DNA of 64,000 nt from Candidatus Mediterraneibacter avicola (GTDB lineage: Bacteria > Bacillota > Clostridia > Lachnospirales > Lachnospiraceae). The stretch lies in NCBI GenBank assembly GCA_019115385.1, contig DXDR01000050.1, positions 1 through 64,000 of the forward strand, read 5' to 3'. Position 1 is the stretch's first letter; every line of letters begins with the position of its first letter. A model generated the notes under the pieces. It saw nothing but the letters and a program-made list of their open reading frames with translations, did no database searches and had not been told where the DNA came from. Shown one piece after another: positions 35,245-46,503 of this stretch. The position numbers were made by a program, and so were the translations under genes.

Positions 35245-36573
35245 TTACCGCTCCTTTTCCTTTCTCTCCCTGATAATGAACCGAAGCGGAGTTCCCCGGA
35301 ATCCAAAGGCCTCTCTGATCTTGTTCTCCAGATATCTGGTATAGGAAAAGTGCATCAGTTCCTTATCATTCACAAAAATAACAAATGTAGGAGGCTTTAC
35401 GGATACCTGTGTGATATAGTAGAGTTTCAGCCTCTTTCCCTTATCCGAAGGAGGCTGCTGCATGGCAACCGCCTCTGTCATGATCTCATTGAGCACTCCG
35501 GTGGCGATCCTGAGGGTCTGGTTCGCAATTACCATGTCGATCATGTCGTACAGCCGGTTCAGCCTCTGGCCTGTGACAGCGGAGACATACATGATCTCTG
35601 CATATGGCATATAGGAAATGATCTGACGGATCCTGCTTTCATATTCCCGCATGGTCCTGTCGTTCTTTTCTATAGCGTCCCACTTGTTGACTACAATAAT
35701 GACTCCCTTGCCTCTCTCATGGGCAATGCCCGCGATCTTTGCGTCCTGCTCAGTCACGCCCTCCACGGCGTCGATCACCATGAGCACCACGTCGGCCCGC
35801 TCCACAGCAGTCACGGTCCGTATAATGCTGTAGCGTTCCAGTTCCTCCTTGATCCTGCTTTTTCTGCGCAGGCCTGCCGTGTCGATAAAGACATATTCCT
35901 TTCCGTCATGTATAACAGCCGTATCGATGGCGTCTCTCGTAGTCCCCGCCACGTCGGAGACGATCACCCGGTTCTCACCAAGAAGCCGGTTGATAATAGA
36001 AGATTTTCCTACATTTGGCTTTCCTACGATCGCCACTCTGGGGCGGTCGTCCTCCTCTTCTCCTGCTTTATGCTCCGGGAAATACTCCATCACCTGGTCC
36101 AGCAGATCCCCGATCCCCAGCCTGGATGCGGCGGATACAGGGACCGGATCGCCGATTCCCAGATTATAAAACTCGTACACATCCGGCATATATTTTTCAA
36201 AATGATCCACTTTATTTACTACAAGGATCACAGGCTTTCCCGACCTTCTCAGCATATCGGCGACTTTTGAATCCGCATCTACCAGTCCCTGTCTTACGTC
36301 CGTCAGAAACAGGATCACATCTGCCGTGTCTATGGCGATCTGAGCCTGCTCCCTCATCTGGGAAAGGATCACATCATTGCTGTCCGGCTCGATCCCTCCT
36401 GTGTCAATCATCGTAAACTCCCGGTCCAGCCAGGATACATCCGCATAGATTCTGTCCCTGGTAACTCCCGGAGTGTCCTTTACGATAGAAATTTTTTCTC
36501 CTGCCAGAGCGTTGAACAGAGTTGATTTTCCCACGTTCGGACGCCCGACAATCGCAACTACCGGTTTACTCAT
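35245..36573 (-). CDS. der: Ribosome assembly GTPase Der (EngA)
   Basis: Der has two tandem GTPase domains needed for 50S subunit maturation. P-loops are GRPNVGKST (10-18) and GKPNVGKSS (about 184-192); each domain also has its DTAG/DTGG and NKxD (NKVD, NKWD) motifs. A C-terminal KH-like domain closes the 442-residue protein. It is upstream of plsY by three bases. The order DUF512-der-plsY-gpsA-spoIVA is common in Clostridia. Confidence 0.97.
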   Translation of the reverse strand: MSKPVVAIVGRPNVGKSTLFNALAGEKISIVKDTPGVTRDRIYADVSWLDREFTMIDTGGIEPDSNDVILSQMREQAQIAIDTADVILFLTDVRQGLVDADSKVADMLRRSGKPVILVVNKVDHFEKYMPDVYEFYNLGIGDPVPVSAASRLGIGDLLDQVMEYFPEHKAGEEEDDRPRVAIVGKPNVGKSSIINRLLGENRVIVSDVAGTTRDAIDTAVIHDGKEYVFIDTAGLRRKSRIKEELERYSIIRTVTAVERADVVLMVIDAVEGVTEQDAKIAGIAHERGKGVIIVVNKWDAIEKNDRTMREYESRIRQIISYMPYAEIMYVSAVTGQRLNRLYDMIDMVIANQTLRIATGVLNEIMTEAVAMQQPPSDKGKRLKLYYITQVSVKPPTFVIFVNDKELMHFSYTRYLENKIREAFGFRGTPLRFIIRERKEKER

Positions 36574-36664
36574 TTATTAATTCCTTTCTTTATCTTTCCG
36601 ACTCGTGTACACACACGTCCATTTTCAGGCCAGCAATCAGCTGAAGTAAAGACCTGTCTGTACA

Positions 36665-37987
36665 CTAGGTTGTCATTTTATTTCGTATTGAATCAATCAG
36701 ATCCTGTCCGCTTGATTTTACAATATCGATCCTCACTTGTAAAGCTTCAGACACGTCTTTTACTGTATAATCGTCCAGGAAGACATCCTCATCTGCCTTC
36801 ATCATGCTGCACGGAAGCAGGAGACAGCTTCCCAGATTTTGTTCCTTCAGCTGAGAAATGATATCCTGTCCGGTGATCAGGCCCGAAACAGTAATCTTCT
36901 CGCCAAAAAAATCATTTCGGATCTGGTATACATGAATACAAAGTCCCGGATATTTTTCTTCCATCCGCTCTGCCATCCGGCGGATATACGGATAAGCAAG
37001 CTTTCCCGTGGCAATGGAGATTTCTCCTTGAACGGCTGCCGTTTCCAGCTTTGCGTATCCTTCTTCGAATTCATTGAGCAAAAGCCGGAGCATCCCCACT
37101 CCGTTCTCCAGCTGCAGATAACCGTCATACTGTTCTTCTCCGGGCACCTCTTCCTCTGCGAGCAGATACCACTCATCTCCTGCATGGATGAAGTGAAGAC
37201 CGTACTCCCGGTAAAACTTCTCCTGCCAGCGGCGGATCACTTCCAGCACTTTTTTGGCATCTTCCTTTGTAAACGGTTCCAGCGGGCAAAGTCCTTCCCG
37301 GTACTTTGTAAGGCCTACAGGCACCACAGACACACTTCTCAAAAGGGGAAGGTATGCGCCCAGATCCCGGATGCTCCTCTCCAGCTCCTCTCCGTCATTG
37401 ATCCCTTTGCACAGAACGATCTGGCCGTTCATCTCAATGCCTCCCTGATACAGGATATCCACCTTTTTTAATGCCTCTCCTGCAAACCGGTTGTGCAGCA
37501 TCCTGCAGCGCAGCTCCGGGTTCGTGGTATGAAAAGAGATATTGATGGGTTCCAGCCGGTAGCGGACGATCCGCTCAACATCCCGGTCGCTCATATTGGT
37601 CAGAGTGATATAGTTTCCCTGAAGAAAGGACAGCCTGGAATCGTCATCCTTAAAATACAGCGTCTCCCGCATTCCCGGTGGCATCTGATCGATAAAACAG
37701 AAAATACATTTGTTCCGGCAGGAACGGTACTCATCCATCAGTCCCTGCTCAAAGGTAATGCCCAGCTGTTCGTCCGGATCCTTTTCTATTTCAAGTTCCC
37801 ATTGTTCCCCGTCCGGTTTTTCGATCAGAAGAAGAAGTTCCTCCTCCTCCACATAAAACTGATAGTCAAAAATATCTTCTATTTCATGCCCGTCAATGGA
37901 CAAAAGCCGGTCGCCGGGCTCAATTCCCAGTTCGGCGGCAATGCCGCCTTCTTCTACGGCTTCTATTATATGCGTATGTCTCTTCAT
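36665..37987 (-). CDS. PDZ/radical SAM DUF512 protein
   Basis: A PDZ-like N-terminal domain (about 1-75, with EPGDRLLSIDGHEIED) precedes a radical SAM-type cysteine cluster CRNKCIFC (CxxxCxxC) and the C-terminal DUF512 region (about 280-435, with SIATGKLAYPYI and TVSGLITGQDI). The function of this clostridial and cyanobacterial family is unknown. The ATG at 37987 was chosen because it starts the conserved region after AAGGAG; 31 further codons upstream are open but unlikely. It is 91 bases from der and probably in the same transcript. Confidence 0.9.
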   Translation of the reverse strand: MKRHTHIIEAVEEGGIAAELGIEPGDRLLSIDGHEIEDIFDYQFYVEEEELLLLIEKPDGEQWELEIEKDPDEQLGITFEQGLMDEYRSCRNKCIFCFIDQMPPGMRETLYFKDDDSRLSFLQGNYITLTNMSDRDVERIVRYRLEPINISFHTTNPELRCRMLHNRFAGEALKKVDILYQGGIEMNGQIVLCKGINDGEELERSIRDLGAYLPLLRSVSVVPVGLTKYREGLCPLEPFTKEDAKKVLEVIRRWQEKFYREYGLHFIHAGDEWYLLAEEEVPGEEQYDGYLQLENGVGMLRLLLNEFEEGYAKLETAAVQGEISIATGKLAYPYIRRMAERMEEKYPGLCIHVYQIRNDFFGEKITVSGLITGQDIISQLKEQNLGSCLLLPCSMMKADEDVFLDDYTVKDVSEALQVRIDIVKSSGQDLIDSIRNKMTT

Positions 37988-38088
37988 ATATCCAAAGCGT
38001 CTCCTTCTGGTCTGCGTTCTGTTAAGGATGTTACTGTGTGAACAGTAATTTAAGTATAACATAATTCTCATTTCCCGCAAAGGTATGC

Positions 38089-38117
38089 TTGAATTTGAAT
38101 ATAAAAAATGATATAAA
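38089..38117 (+). promoter_or_regulatory. Sigma-A promoter of the PRPP synthetase gene
   Basis: TTGAAT (38089-38094) and TATAAA (38112-38117) are 17 bases apart, 40 bases before the ATG at 38158. An AGGAG ribosome-binding site follows. Confidence 0.75.
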
Positions 38118-38157
38118 AAAGAGGAACCTTTAAATCTATGTTATATAGGAGAAAATC

Positions 38158-39339
38158 ATGTCAAATATCGAACTGCTGGAAAAAACCCTTCCCGTAGCCC
38201 CGCTGAAGATCGTAGCAATGGAAAGCTGCCGCGGGCTGGGCCAGAAGGTAAACGATTATATCGTTTCTTTCCGAGAAAACACGATCAACGAAGTCTCTGA
38301 ATCATCCCTATATGTCAACTACAAATCAAATAACTATCTTGTAGACTGCTGCTGTCCCCGCTTTGGAACAGGAGAAGCAAAAGGTATTCTCAGGGAGACG
38401 ATCCGTGGAACAGATCTTTTCATCATGACTGATGTATGTAATTACAGTCTCACATATACCGTAAGCGGACATTTAAACCATATGTCCCCCGATGACCATT
38501 ACCAGGATCTGAAGCGGATTATCTCCGCAGCCACCGGAAAAGCGAAACGCATCAACGTAATTATGCCGTTTCTATATGAGAGCCGCCAGCACAAGCGCAC
38601 AAGAAGGGAATCCCTTGACTGTGCCCTGGCTCTGGAAGAGTTAAACGCGATGGGCGTATCTAATATTATCACCTTTGACGCCCACGATCCCCGGGTTCAG
38701 AATGCCATCCCGCTGAGCGGATTTGACAGCTTCAATCCGCCCTATCAATTTATGAAGGCTCTCTTCCGGGCAGTACCGGATCTGAAGCCGGACAAGGGGC
38801 ACCTGATGATCATCAGCCCGGACGAAGGAGCCATGCACCGCGCCGTCTATTTTTCTAATGTACTGGGTGTGGATATGGGAATGTTTTATAAACGCCGGGA
38901 TTATTCCACGATCGTAAACGGAAAAAATCCCATTGTGGCCCATGAATTTCTTGGTGATGATGTAGCCGGAATGGATGTGATCATCGTAGACGATATGATC
39001 TCCTCCGGGGAAAGTATGCTGGACGTAGCTCTGCAGCTTAAAAACCGCAATGCGGCCCGGGTATTCGTATGCACGACCTTCGGACTTTTCACAAACGGGT
39101 TTGAAAAATTCGACGAATATTATGAGAAAGGTTATATCGACAAGGTCATTACCACCAACCTGACCTATCTTCCTCCTGAACTTTACGAAAAGCCATATTT
39201 CATTGAGGCAGATATGAGCAAGTTCCTGGCAATGATCATTGATTCCTTTAACCACGATATTACCATCGGAGCGGTAATGAATCCCACGGATAAGATCCAC
39301 ACTCTTCTCGACAGACACAAAAACAGGACTCTGGAATAG
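38158..39339 (+). CDS. Ribose-phosphate pyrophosphokinase (PRPP synthetase), long form
   Basis: It makes PRPP from ribose 5-phosphate and ATP for nucleotide and amino-acid synthesis. The PRPP-binding loop is VIIVDDMISSGESM, and FDAHDPRVQNAIP holds the catalytic-flap-adjacent His. The protein has 393 residues, about 75 more than the common ~315-residue enzyme, with an extra N-terminal segment and inserts; such divergent forms are seen in Lachnospiraceae. The usual Prs may be encoded elsewhere. It is a single-gene unit with a good promoter and a terminator. Confidence 0.88.
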   Translation: MSNIELLEKTLPVAPLKIVAMESCRGLGQKVNDYIVSFRENTINEVSESSLYVNYKSNNYLVDCCCPRFGTGEAKGILRETIRGTDLFIMTDVCNYSLTYTVSGHLNHMSPDDHYQDLKRIISAATGKAKRINVIMPFLYESRQHKRTRRESLDCALALEELNAMGVSNIITFDAHDPRVQNAIPLSGFDSFNPPYQFMKALFRAVPDLKPDKGHLMIISPDEGAMHRAVYFSNVLGVDMGMFYKRRDYSTIVNGKNPIVAHEFLGDDVAGMDVIIVDDMISSGESMLDVALQLKNRNAARVFVCTTFGLFTNGFEKFDEYYEKGYIDKVITTNLTYLPPELYEKPYFIEADMSKFLAMIIDSFNHDITIGAVMNPTDKIHTLLDRHKNRTLE

Positions 39340-39373
39340 TCTATTCCTGCCTGCTCTTAAAAAGCAAAACCTG

Positions 39374-39400
39374 AAAAAGGACAGTTTCCTGTCCTTTTTC
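39374..39400. terminator. Bidirectional terminator between PRPP synthetase and DUF1653 genes
   Basis: An 11-base stem (AAAAAGGACAG / CTGTCCTTTTT) with a TTTC loop, T-rich on both strands, lies between the convergent genes. Confidence 0.88.
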
Positions 39401-39410
39401 TGCGTTTTCC

Positions 39411-39905
39411 TTATCTCAGGCGTCCGCCTTCATATTTCATCTTTGTTCTCAGAAATCTGAGAAGAGCCGAATAACGCTCTTCCACAGTTTCCGCCCGTTC
39501 TGTAAATTCCAGACTCTCTGCCGCAGCAGTCAAAAATCTGCTGTCAATCTGGGTCTGATGCTTTTGAAGGAATTCCGCCCGGGACTCATTGTCATCCAGA
39601 TCAAGAAATTCCAGGATCAACTCTGTCGTATTTCCCCGGCGCAGCTTTTTCAAACTGTGCTCTTCCATCACATTCCTGCACAGTTCAAAACGATATTTCT
39701 GGTCAGTATAGGGATACTTTCCTGTATCCAGCGGACTCATAAAAGATTCCAGCAGGCTCACATATACCTTGTGGTCTCCCTGAACCGTCTCAAACACAAC
39801 AACATCCTCCCCTGTTTCCGTGCTGACAGCAATATGCAGAATTTTATATCGTTTCCCCTTGAAATGTTTGTAAATATCTCCCGGTTTCGGTATTCTTCTG
39901 GACAT
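39411..39905 (-). CDS. DUF1653 domain protein
   Basis: The N-terminal ~70 residues are a DUF1653 domain (PKPGDIYKHFKGKRYKIL, then VVVFETVQGDHKVYV and the YPYTDQKYRF end). The C-terminal part is helical and unassigned. Function is unknown. The ATG at 39905 follows AAAGGAG; the 21 codons upstream overlap the end of ilvA and its hairpin. It is downstream of ilvA, but a perfect hairpin lies between them. Confidence 0.82.
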   Translation of the reverse strand: MSRRIPKPGDIYKHFKGKRYKILHIAVSTETGEDVVVFETVQGDHKVYVSLLESFMSPLDTGKYPYTDQKYRFELCRNVMEEHSLKKLRRGNTTELILEFLDLDDNESRAEFLQKHQTQIDSRFLTAAAESLEFTERAETVEERYSALLRFLRTKMKYEGGRLR

Positions 39906-39932
39906 AAGCAGCTCCTTTCTGACAACTTCTTC

Positions 39933-39951
39933 AAAAGGGGTCAGACCCCTT

Positions 39952-39953
<2 letters not shown>
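39933..39953. terminator. Perfect hairpin overlapping the ilvA stop codon
   Basis: AAAAGGGGTC and GACCCCTTTT form a perfect palindrome with a one-base centre. The ilvA TAA stop runs into its first bases. On the minus strand it reads as a terminator-like hairpin with TTTT, located before the DUF1653 ribosome-binding site. Confidence 0.6.
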
Positions 39954-41166
<1,213 letters not shown>

Positions 41167-41228
41167 TTTATCATCCTTCTTTCTGTCCGTAGACTGAATA
41201 ATCTAAAACCGTTTTTCACCCGGAGGAT

Positions 41229-42161
41229 TTACGCTTCCTCTTTATAAAACAGAGCGTTAACAAACTCCTCTGAATCGAATTTCTGCAGATCGTCGATCGT
41301 TTCGCCCACACCAATATATTTTACAGGAATTCCAAGTTCCGCCTGAATGGCGACGGCAATTCCTCCTTTAGCGGTCCCGTCCATTTTCGTCAGGATCACG
41401 CCGGTAATTTCAGCCGCTTCGTTGAATTCTCTGGCCTGGGCAAGGGCATTCTGTCCTGTCGTCGCATCCAGTACGACAAGAGTTTCCCGATACGCTTCCG
41501 GATACTCCCTGTCGATCACACGGTTTATCTTTTTCAGTTCTTCCATCAGGTTCTTTTTATTGTGGAGCCGTCCCGCCGTGTCGCAGAGAAGCACGTCCGC
41601 CTTCCTTGCCCTGGCAGCCGCCACCGCATCATAGACGATAGAGGCAGGATCTGCCCCTTCCTGTCCCCCGATCATATCCACGCCTGCGCGGTTGGCCCAC
41701 TCTCTCAGCTGTTCTCCTGCCGCTGCGCGGAAGGTATCGGCTGCGGCGATCACAACTCTCTTCCCCTGCTGTTTTAATTTCCCCGCCAGTTTTCCGATCG
41801 TGGTAGTCTTGCCTACTCCGTTTACACCGATCACAAACACCACCGAGGTACGGTTTTCAAATTCATAGGCGGTCTCTCCCACGTCCATCTGTTCTTTAAT
41901 ACTGTCGATCAGCAGCTGCCTGCAGGCAAGAGGCTCGCGGATATGTTCTTCCTTCACCTTTCTTCTCAGATCGTCCAGGATCTCCATGGTGGCATGAACG
42001 CCAAGATCCCCCATAATGAGGATTTCCTCCAGTTCCTCGTAGAAGTCTTCGTCAATTTTGGAAAATCCGTGAAAGATGCTGTCCATACCGGAGACAATGT
42101 TGTCTCTTGTCTTCGTCAGACCGGAAACCAGCCGCCTGAAAAACCCTTTCTTTTCTTCCAT
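41229..42161 (-). CDS. ftsY: Signal recognition particle receptor FtsY
   Basis: FtsY receives SRP-bound ribosomes at the membrane. It has a short acidic N domain and the NG GTPase core: P-loop GVNGVGKTTT (112-121), CDTAGR, and TKMDGTAKGG. At 310 residues it has no long acidic A domain, as in most Firmicutes. It follows smc by 57 bases in the conserved rnc-smc-ftsY order. Confidence 0.96.
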   Translation of the reverse strand: MEEKKGFFRRLVSGLTKTRDNIVSGMDSIFHGFSKIDEDFYEELEEILIMGDLGVHATMEILDDLRRKVKEEHIREPLACRQLLIDSIKEQMDVGETAYEFENRTSVVFVIGVNGVGKTTTIGKLAGKLKQQGKRVVIAAADTFRAAAGEQLREWANRAGVDMIGGQEGADPASIVYDAVAAARARKADVLLCDTAGRLHNKKNLMEELKKINRVIDREYPEAYRETLVVLDATTGQNALAQAREFNEAAEITGVILTKMDGTAKGGIAVAIQAELGIPVKYIGVGETIDDLQKFDSEEFVNALFYKEEA

Positions 42162-42218
42162 TTAAGCCTCTCCTTCCCTATTATCTTCTCCTGTTTCTCC
42201 TTGCAAAATCATTTTCTT

Positions 42219-45200
42219 TTATTTATCCAGCTGATCTTCCAGCAGGTCCACAGACACCAGCGTTGATACGCCTTTTTCCTGCATAGTGATACCATAGAGC
42301 CGGTCTGCGGATGACATCGTTCCTCTTCTGTGGGTGATCACGATAAACTGGGTATTCTCCGTCAGCTTATGCAGGTATTTCGCAAAACGGATCACATTAT
42401 TGTCGTCCAGTGCCGCCTCGATCTCATCCAGAAGGCAGAATGGCGAGGGCTTCAGATTCTGGATCGCAAAGAGCAGAGAAATAGCTGTAAGCGCTTTTTC
42501 CCCACCTGAGAGCTGCATCATATTCTGCAGTTTCTTTCCCGGCGGCTGAGCGATGATCCGGATTCCCGCCTCAAGGATATCCTCGTCCTCCATCAGTTCA
42601 AGGGTTCCTTTTCCGCCGCCGAAGAGCTGCCGGAACACAGTGTTAAATTCTGCGGAGATCCGGGCAAATTGTTCGGAAAACTGCTTCCTCATGGCCGCAT
42701 CCAGTTCGTCGATGATCTGCATCAGGGAAACTTCAGCTTCCACCAGGTCGTCATGCTGTCCCTTCAGGAAACTGTACCGCTCGGATACGTTTTTATAATC
42801 CTCTATGGCATTGACATTCACAGTACCCAGTTTCCTGATTTCTCCTCTGAGCGCCTGGATCTGCTTCTTCATATAGGATAAATCCGTCAGATCAGGATTT
42901 CTCAGCTCCAGCGCACGGTTATATGTGAGTTCATATTCCTCCCACATATAGTTGATCTGCTTCTCCGAAGCTTCCTCGAAAGACTCTTTCTGACTGTTCA
43001 GACGGTAGCACTCCTTATCCAGGGAAGAAATATGCTTTGAAAGATCTTCTCTCTGACTGAGGAAATCCTTGTGCTTCTGATTCAGTTCTTCCCTCTTTTC
43101 CGTCTGCGTCCGTATCTCCGTTCTGATCTCGTCAAACAGATCAGAGGAATTATCTATAGTCTCTCTGAGTTCCTGTATCTTTTCTTCCTTCTCTCTGATC
43201 TCATCAGAGACAGTCCCTTTATTTGCGTCAAGCTGGGAAAGCTCCTGTTCAAACTTCTCTGTCTCCTCGTCGATCCGGGCTATATTTTCCTGAATAAACG
43301 AGTCCTGCTGCTCCAGGCTGGCCAAAGAGAGATGCACGTCTTCCGACTGTCTCATCTGCACAGCCTCCCGCTTTCTCTCCTCCTCAAGTGTTTTCTGGAG
43401 CGCCTCTATCCGCTCGTTCCACTCTTTCTCCAGATTCTGGGAAGTTTCAAGTTCCATCTGGATTGAATCCTCATTATCTGCGATCTCCCCGAGCTGCTCT
43501 TCCAGTTCTTCCAGTTCTTTGGAAATCGCATCCTGCCGCTGCTTTGCCTCAAGCTGGCGCAGCTGCGTCTGTTCCAGATTCATCCTGGCCGTATTTTCTA
43601 CAACCGAAGCCTTTGTGAGCATGTGCTGCACATTGTCTATCTCGCCGTAACATCCGGCCCGGCGGTTTTTCACATCGTTGACCTGACGTTCCATCTCGTC
43701 CATATCTGCGCGGAGCATGGAAACCGTCTTTTCAAATTCTTCAATTTCTCTCCTTCTGCTCAGAAGATTGCTGGAATTCTTAAATGCTCCGCCGGTCATA
43801 GATCCGCCCGGATTGATCAGTTCCCCTTCCAGCGTCACCAGCCGGAGAGTCTGCCTGTATTTTCTGGCAATGGCAATGCCGTGGTCAATGTGATCTACAA
43901 CAATGGTGCGCCCCAGCAGCTGACCCGCCAGATTTTCAAACCGTCTTTCAACATGGACCAGGGTGTTTGCCAGACCGATCACTCCCGGCTCCTGCAGCGC
44001 CTCCGGATTGCGTATCCCGCCGCTCCCCTGCATACTCGTAAGCGGAAGAAACGTAGCACGGCCGAATTTATTCTTCTTAAGAAAGGCGATCATCCTTTTT
44101 GCTGTTTCCTCATTGTCGGTAACAATATTCTGTATGCTTCCGCCGAGAGCAGTCTCCACAGCGATCTCATACTCTTTGTCCACTTTAATGATATCGGCCA
44201 CAACGCCGATCAGCCCTGTCTCCCGATCCTTATTTGCCATAACTCTGCGGATGCTGTTTCCGTATCCGTCATAGCGCTCGGTAATATTTTTCAGGGACTC
44301 CAGCCGGGAGGATTCTCTGTGGTACGCAGTCTGTCCGATCCGGAGTTTCTCCTGCTTTTCAGACAGTTCTTTCTGAAGCTTTTCGATCTGCTCCTCATTT
44401 TCCGCGATCCGGGCATTATATGATCTGATTTCTCCCCGGATCGACTCAAGCTGGTCCTCATACTGTTTCAGGCTCTCGCTCTGCTTCTTCGCTTCCATGG
44501 AAATTTCTTTTATATCCCTTTCCAGGACTTCCTTTCTGGAAGCGATCTGGGCTTTCGTCGTATCGTAATGCTGTATCTTTGCCTTCGTAGAGGCGCGGTT
44601 TTCCAGAAGTTCCATGATCTCCTGTTTTCCGCTCTCAATCTGAGCTGTGTGCTCTGCGATCCTTGTCTGAACTTCAATAAGCTGCGCTCTTGCATTCCCG
44701 TCCTCCTGGGAAGCCTGACGCAGTTTTTCTCTCAGGTTTTCCTGCTCCTGTTTCAGAGAAGACTTCTGCTCCTGCCTTGTCTGGATTTCCACCCGCACGG
44801 TGCTCACCCGGTTATCATAGTGCTCATCATTCATGCGCGCAGTGTTGATCTGCTCTTTCAAGACATTGATCTGGCCTTCCAGCTGCTGCTTTAATAAGGT
44901 TGTCTCGTTAAGCTGGTTTTTGGCCGTCTCGATCGCAAGATCTATTCCATCAATCTCTTCTTCGATGGCTTCATACTCTGCCTTCATCTTCTCATAGCGT
45001 CCGCCTGCCTCTTCCATTTCTGCGGAGGCAGTCTCATATTTTTCCTGAGCCTCCCGGATGCGTTCCTTCAGGCGTTCTTCCTCCAGAAGAAACATATTGA
45101 TGTCATAGGTCTTCAGTTCTTCTTTTTTCTTGAGATACTCTCTGGCGGTCTCAGACTGCTTCTCAAGCGGCCCCAGCTGTTTTTCCAGTTCTTTTAAAAT

Positions 45201-45779
45201 GTCGTCCACGCGGGTCAGATTCATCCGCTCTTCTTCCAGCTTTTTCAGAGATACTTGTTTTCTCCGCTTAAACTTTACGATTCCTGCCGCCTCGTCAAAA
45301 AGTTCTCTTCTCTCCTCCGGCTTTCCGCTTAAGATCTTTTCAATCTGCCCCTGCCCGATAATGGAGTACCCTTCTTTTCCAATCCCGGTATCATAGAACA
45401 TCTCATTGATATCCTTAAGCCTGCACACGGTTCCGTTGATCAGATATTCACTTTCTCCAGAACGGTACAGCTTTCGGGTGACTGTGACCTCGCCGTACTC
45501 CACGGGAAGCTTATGGTCCGAATTATCCAGAGTAATTGCAACGGAAGCGTAACTCAGCGGTTTTCGGTTCTCCGTTCCCGAAAAGATCACATCCTGCATA
45601 CTGCCGCCGCGCAGCTGCTTGACCCGCTGTTCTCCCAGGACCCATCTCACCGCGTCCGCCACGTTGCTCTTCCCGCTGCCGTTTGGCCCGACAATGCCTG
45701 TAATGCCGTTATGAAAGTCAAATTTTATCTTATTTGCAAAGGATTTGAATCCCTGCACTTCTATGCTCTTTAAATACAT
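42219..45779 (-). CDS. smc: Chromosome segregation protein SMC
   Basis: SMC compacts and resolves the chromosome as a dimer with ScpA and ScpB. The N-terminal head has GPNGSGKSN (31-39), long coiled coils flank a hinge (about 510-680, with the GAFKNSSN region) and the C-terminal head has the LSGGEKALTA signature and CLLDEIEAALDD Walker B. The 1186 residues are full length. It starts nine bases after the rnc stop and is followed by ftsY. Confidence 0.97.
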   Translation of the reverse strand: MYLKSIEVQGFKSFANKIKFDFHNGITGIVGPNGSGKSNVADAVRWVLGEQRVKQLRGGSMQDVIFSGTENRKPLSYASVAITLDNSDHKLPVEYGEVTVTRKLYRSGESEYLINGTVCRLKDINEMFYDTGIGKEGYSIIGQGQIEKILSGKPEERRELFDEAAGIVKFKRRKQVSLKKLEEERMNLTRVDDILKELEKQLGPLEKQSETAREYLKKKEELKTYDINMFLLEEERLKERIREAQEKYETASAEMEEAGGRYEKMKAEYEAIEEEIDGIDLAIETAKNQLNETTLLKQQLEGQINVLKEQINTARMNDEHYDNRVSTVRVEIQTRQEQKSSLKQEQENLREKLRQASQEDGNARAQLIEVQTRIAEHTAQIESGKQEIMELLENRASTKAKIQHYDTTKAQIASRKEVLERDIKEISMEAKKQSESLKQYEDQLESIRGEIRSYNARIAENEEQIEKLQKELSEKQEKLRIGQTAYHRESSRLESLKNITERYDGYGNSIRRVMANKDRETGLIGVVADIIKVDKEYEIAVETALGGSIQNIVTDNEETAKRMIAFLKKNKFGRATFLPLTSMQGSGGIRNPEALQEPGVIGLANTLVHVERRFENLAGQLLGRTIVVDHIDHGIAIARKYRQTLRLVTLEGELINPGGSMTGGAFKNSSNLLSRRREIEEFEKTVSMLRADMDEMERQVNDVKNRRAGCYGEIDNVQHMLTKASVVENTARMNLEQTQLRQLEAKQRQDAISKELEELEEQLGEIADNEDSIQMELETSQNLEKEWNERIEALQKTLEEERKREAVQMRQSEDVHLSLASLEQQDSFIQENIARIDEETEKFEQELSQLDANKGTVSDEIREKEEKIQELRETIDNSSDLFDEIRTEIRTQTEKREELNQKHKDFLSQREDLSKHISSLDKECYRLNSQKESFEEASEKQINYMWEEYELTYNRALELRNPDLTDLSYMKKQIQALRGEIRKLGTVNVNAIEDYKNVSERYSFLKGQHDDLVEAEVSLMQIIDELDAAMRKQFSEQFARISAEFNTVFRQLFGGGKGTLELMEDEDILEAGIRIIAQPPGKKLQNMMQLSGGEKALTAISLLFAIQNLKPSPFCLLDEIEAALDDNNVIRFAKYLHKLTENTQFIVITHRRGTMSSADRLYGITMQEKGVSTLVSVDLLEDQLDK

Positions 45780-45788
45780 ACAACACCT

Positions 45789-46478
45789 TTACTTCTGCCT
45801 GCGCAACTCCAAGATCGCCTGATAGGCTGCCTGCTGCTCCGCAGCTTTTTTCGTGCGGCCCTTTCCGGAACCAAAGACCGCATCGCCAATCTTCACTTCC
45901 ACGCAGAAAGATTTATCGTGATCCGGCCCCTCTTCACCTGTAAGTCTGTAGGAAACCCTGCCATTTCCGCCAGCCTGCACGATTTCCTGCAGGATAGTTT
46001 TACTATCATAAAAGAGCTGCTTATCTTCCAGATCCGTAAGCACAAACCGATGGATAAACTCTTTTGCATTAGTAAAACCACCATCCAGATACACGGCTCC
46101 GATCAAGGCCTCCATCGCGTCGGATGTAACAGAGTCCCTCTGTCTTCCCCCGGTAGCTTCCTCACCCTTTCCCAGGTAAAGATACTCTCCCAGTCCGATA
46201 TCCGCGGCACACATGGCCAGAGAAGACTCACACACCATGCTCGCCCGCAGTCTGGTCAGCCTGCCTTCCGGCATTTTCGGCGATTTCCGGAAAAGGAATT
46301 CGCTGGATACGAGTTCCAGAACTGCATCCCCCAAAAACTCCAGCCGTTCGTTGCAGCGGTGTTTCGGGATGTGATTCTCATTGGTATAGGAGCTGTGCAT
46401 CATTGCCGTTTGAAGAAGCGCCGGATCTCTGAACGTATATCCGATCTTCTCCTCCAGTTCTTTCATTTTTTTATCCAT
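45789..46478 (-). CDS. rnc: Ribonuclease III
   Basis: RNase III cuts double-stranded RNA, including rRNA precursors. The catalytic signature NERLEFLGDAVLEL is at about 43-56 and a second acidic site is in SDAMEALIGAVY. A double-stranded RNA-binding domain ends the protein (GRTKKAAEQQAA). The ATG at 46478 follows GAGGT; the 12 upstream codons are not supported. It heads rnc-smc-ftsY after a terminator behind acpP. Confidence 0.95.
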   Translation of the reverse strand: MDKKMKELEEKIGYTFRDPALLQTAMMHSSYTNENHIPKHRCNERLEFLGDAVLELVSSEFLFRKSPKMPEGRLTRLRASMVCESSLAMCAADIGLGEYLYLGKGEEATGGRQRDSVTSDAMEALIGAVYLDGGFTNAKEFIHRFVLTDLEDKQLFYDSKTILQEIVQAGGNGRVSYRLTGEEGPDHDKSFCVEVKIGDAVFGSGKGRTKKAAEQQAAYQAILELRRQK

Positions 46479-46503
46479 AATCCATACCTCTGTTATGAAA
46501 ACG

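Noticed and set aside
41167-41228. T-box or attenuator upstream of ilvA
   Set aside because: The gap from ilvA to the preceding DNA on its strand is 62 bases (ftsY ends at 41229), with no T-box motif or terminator pair.
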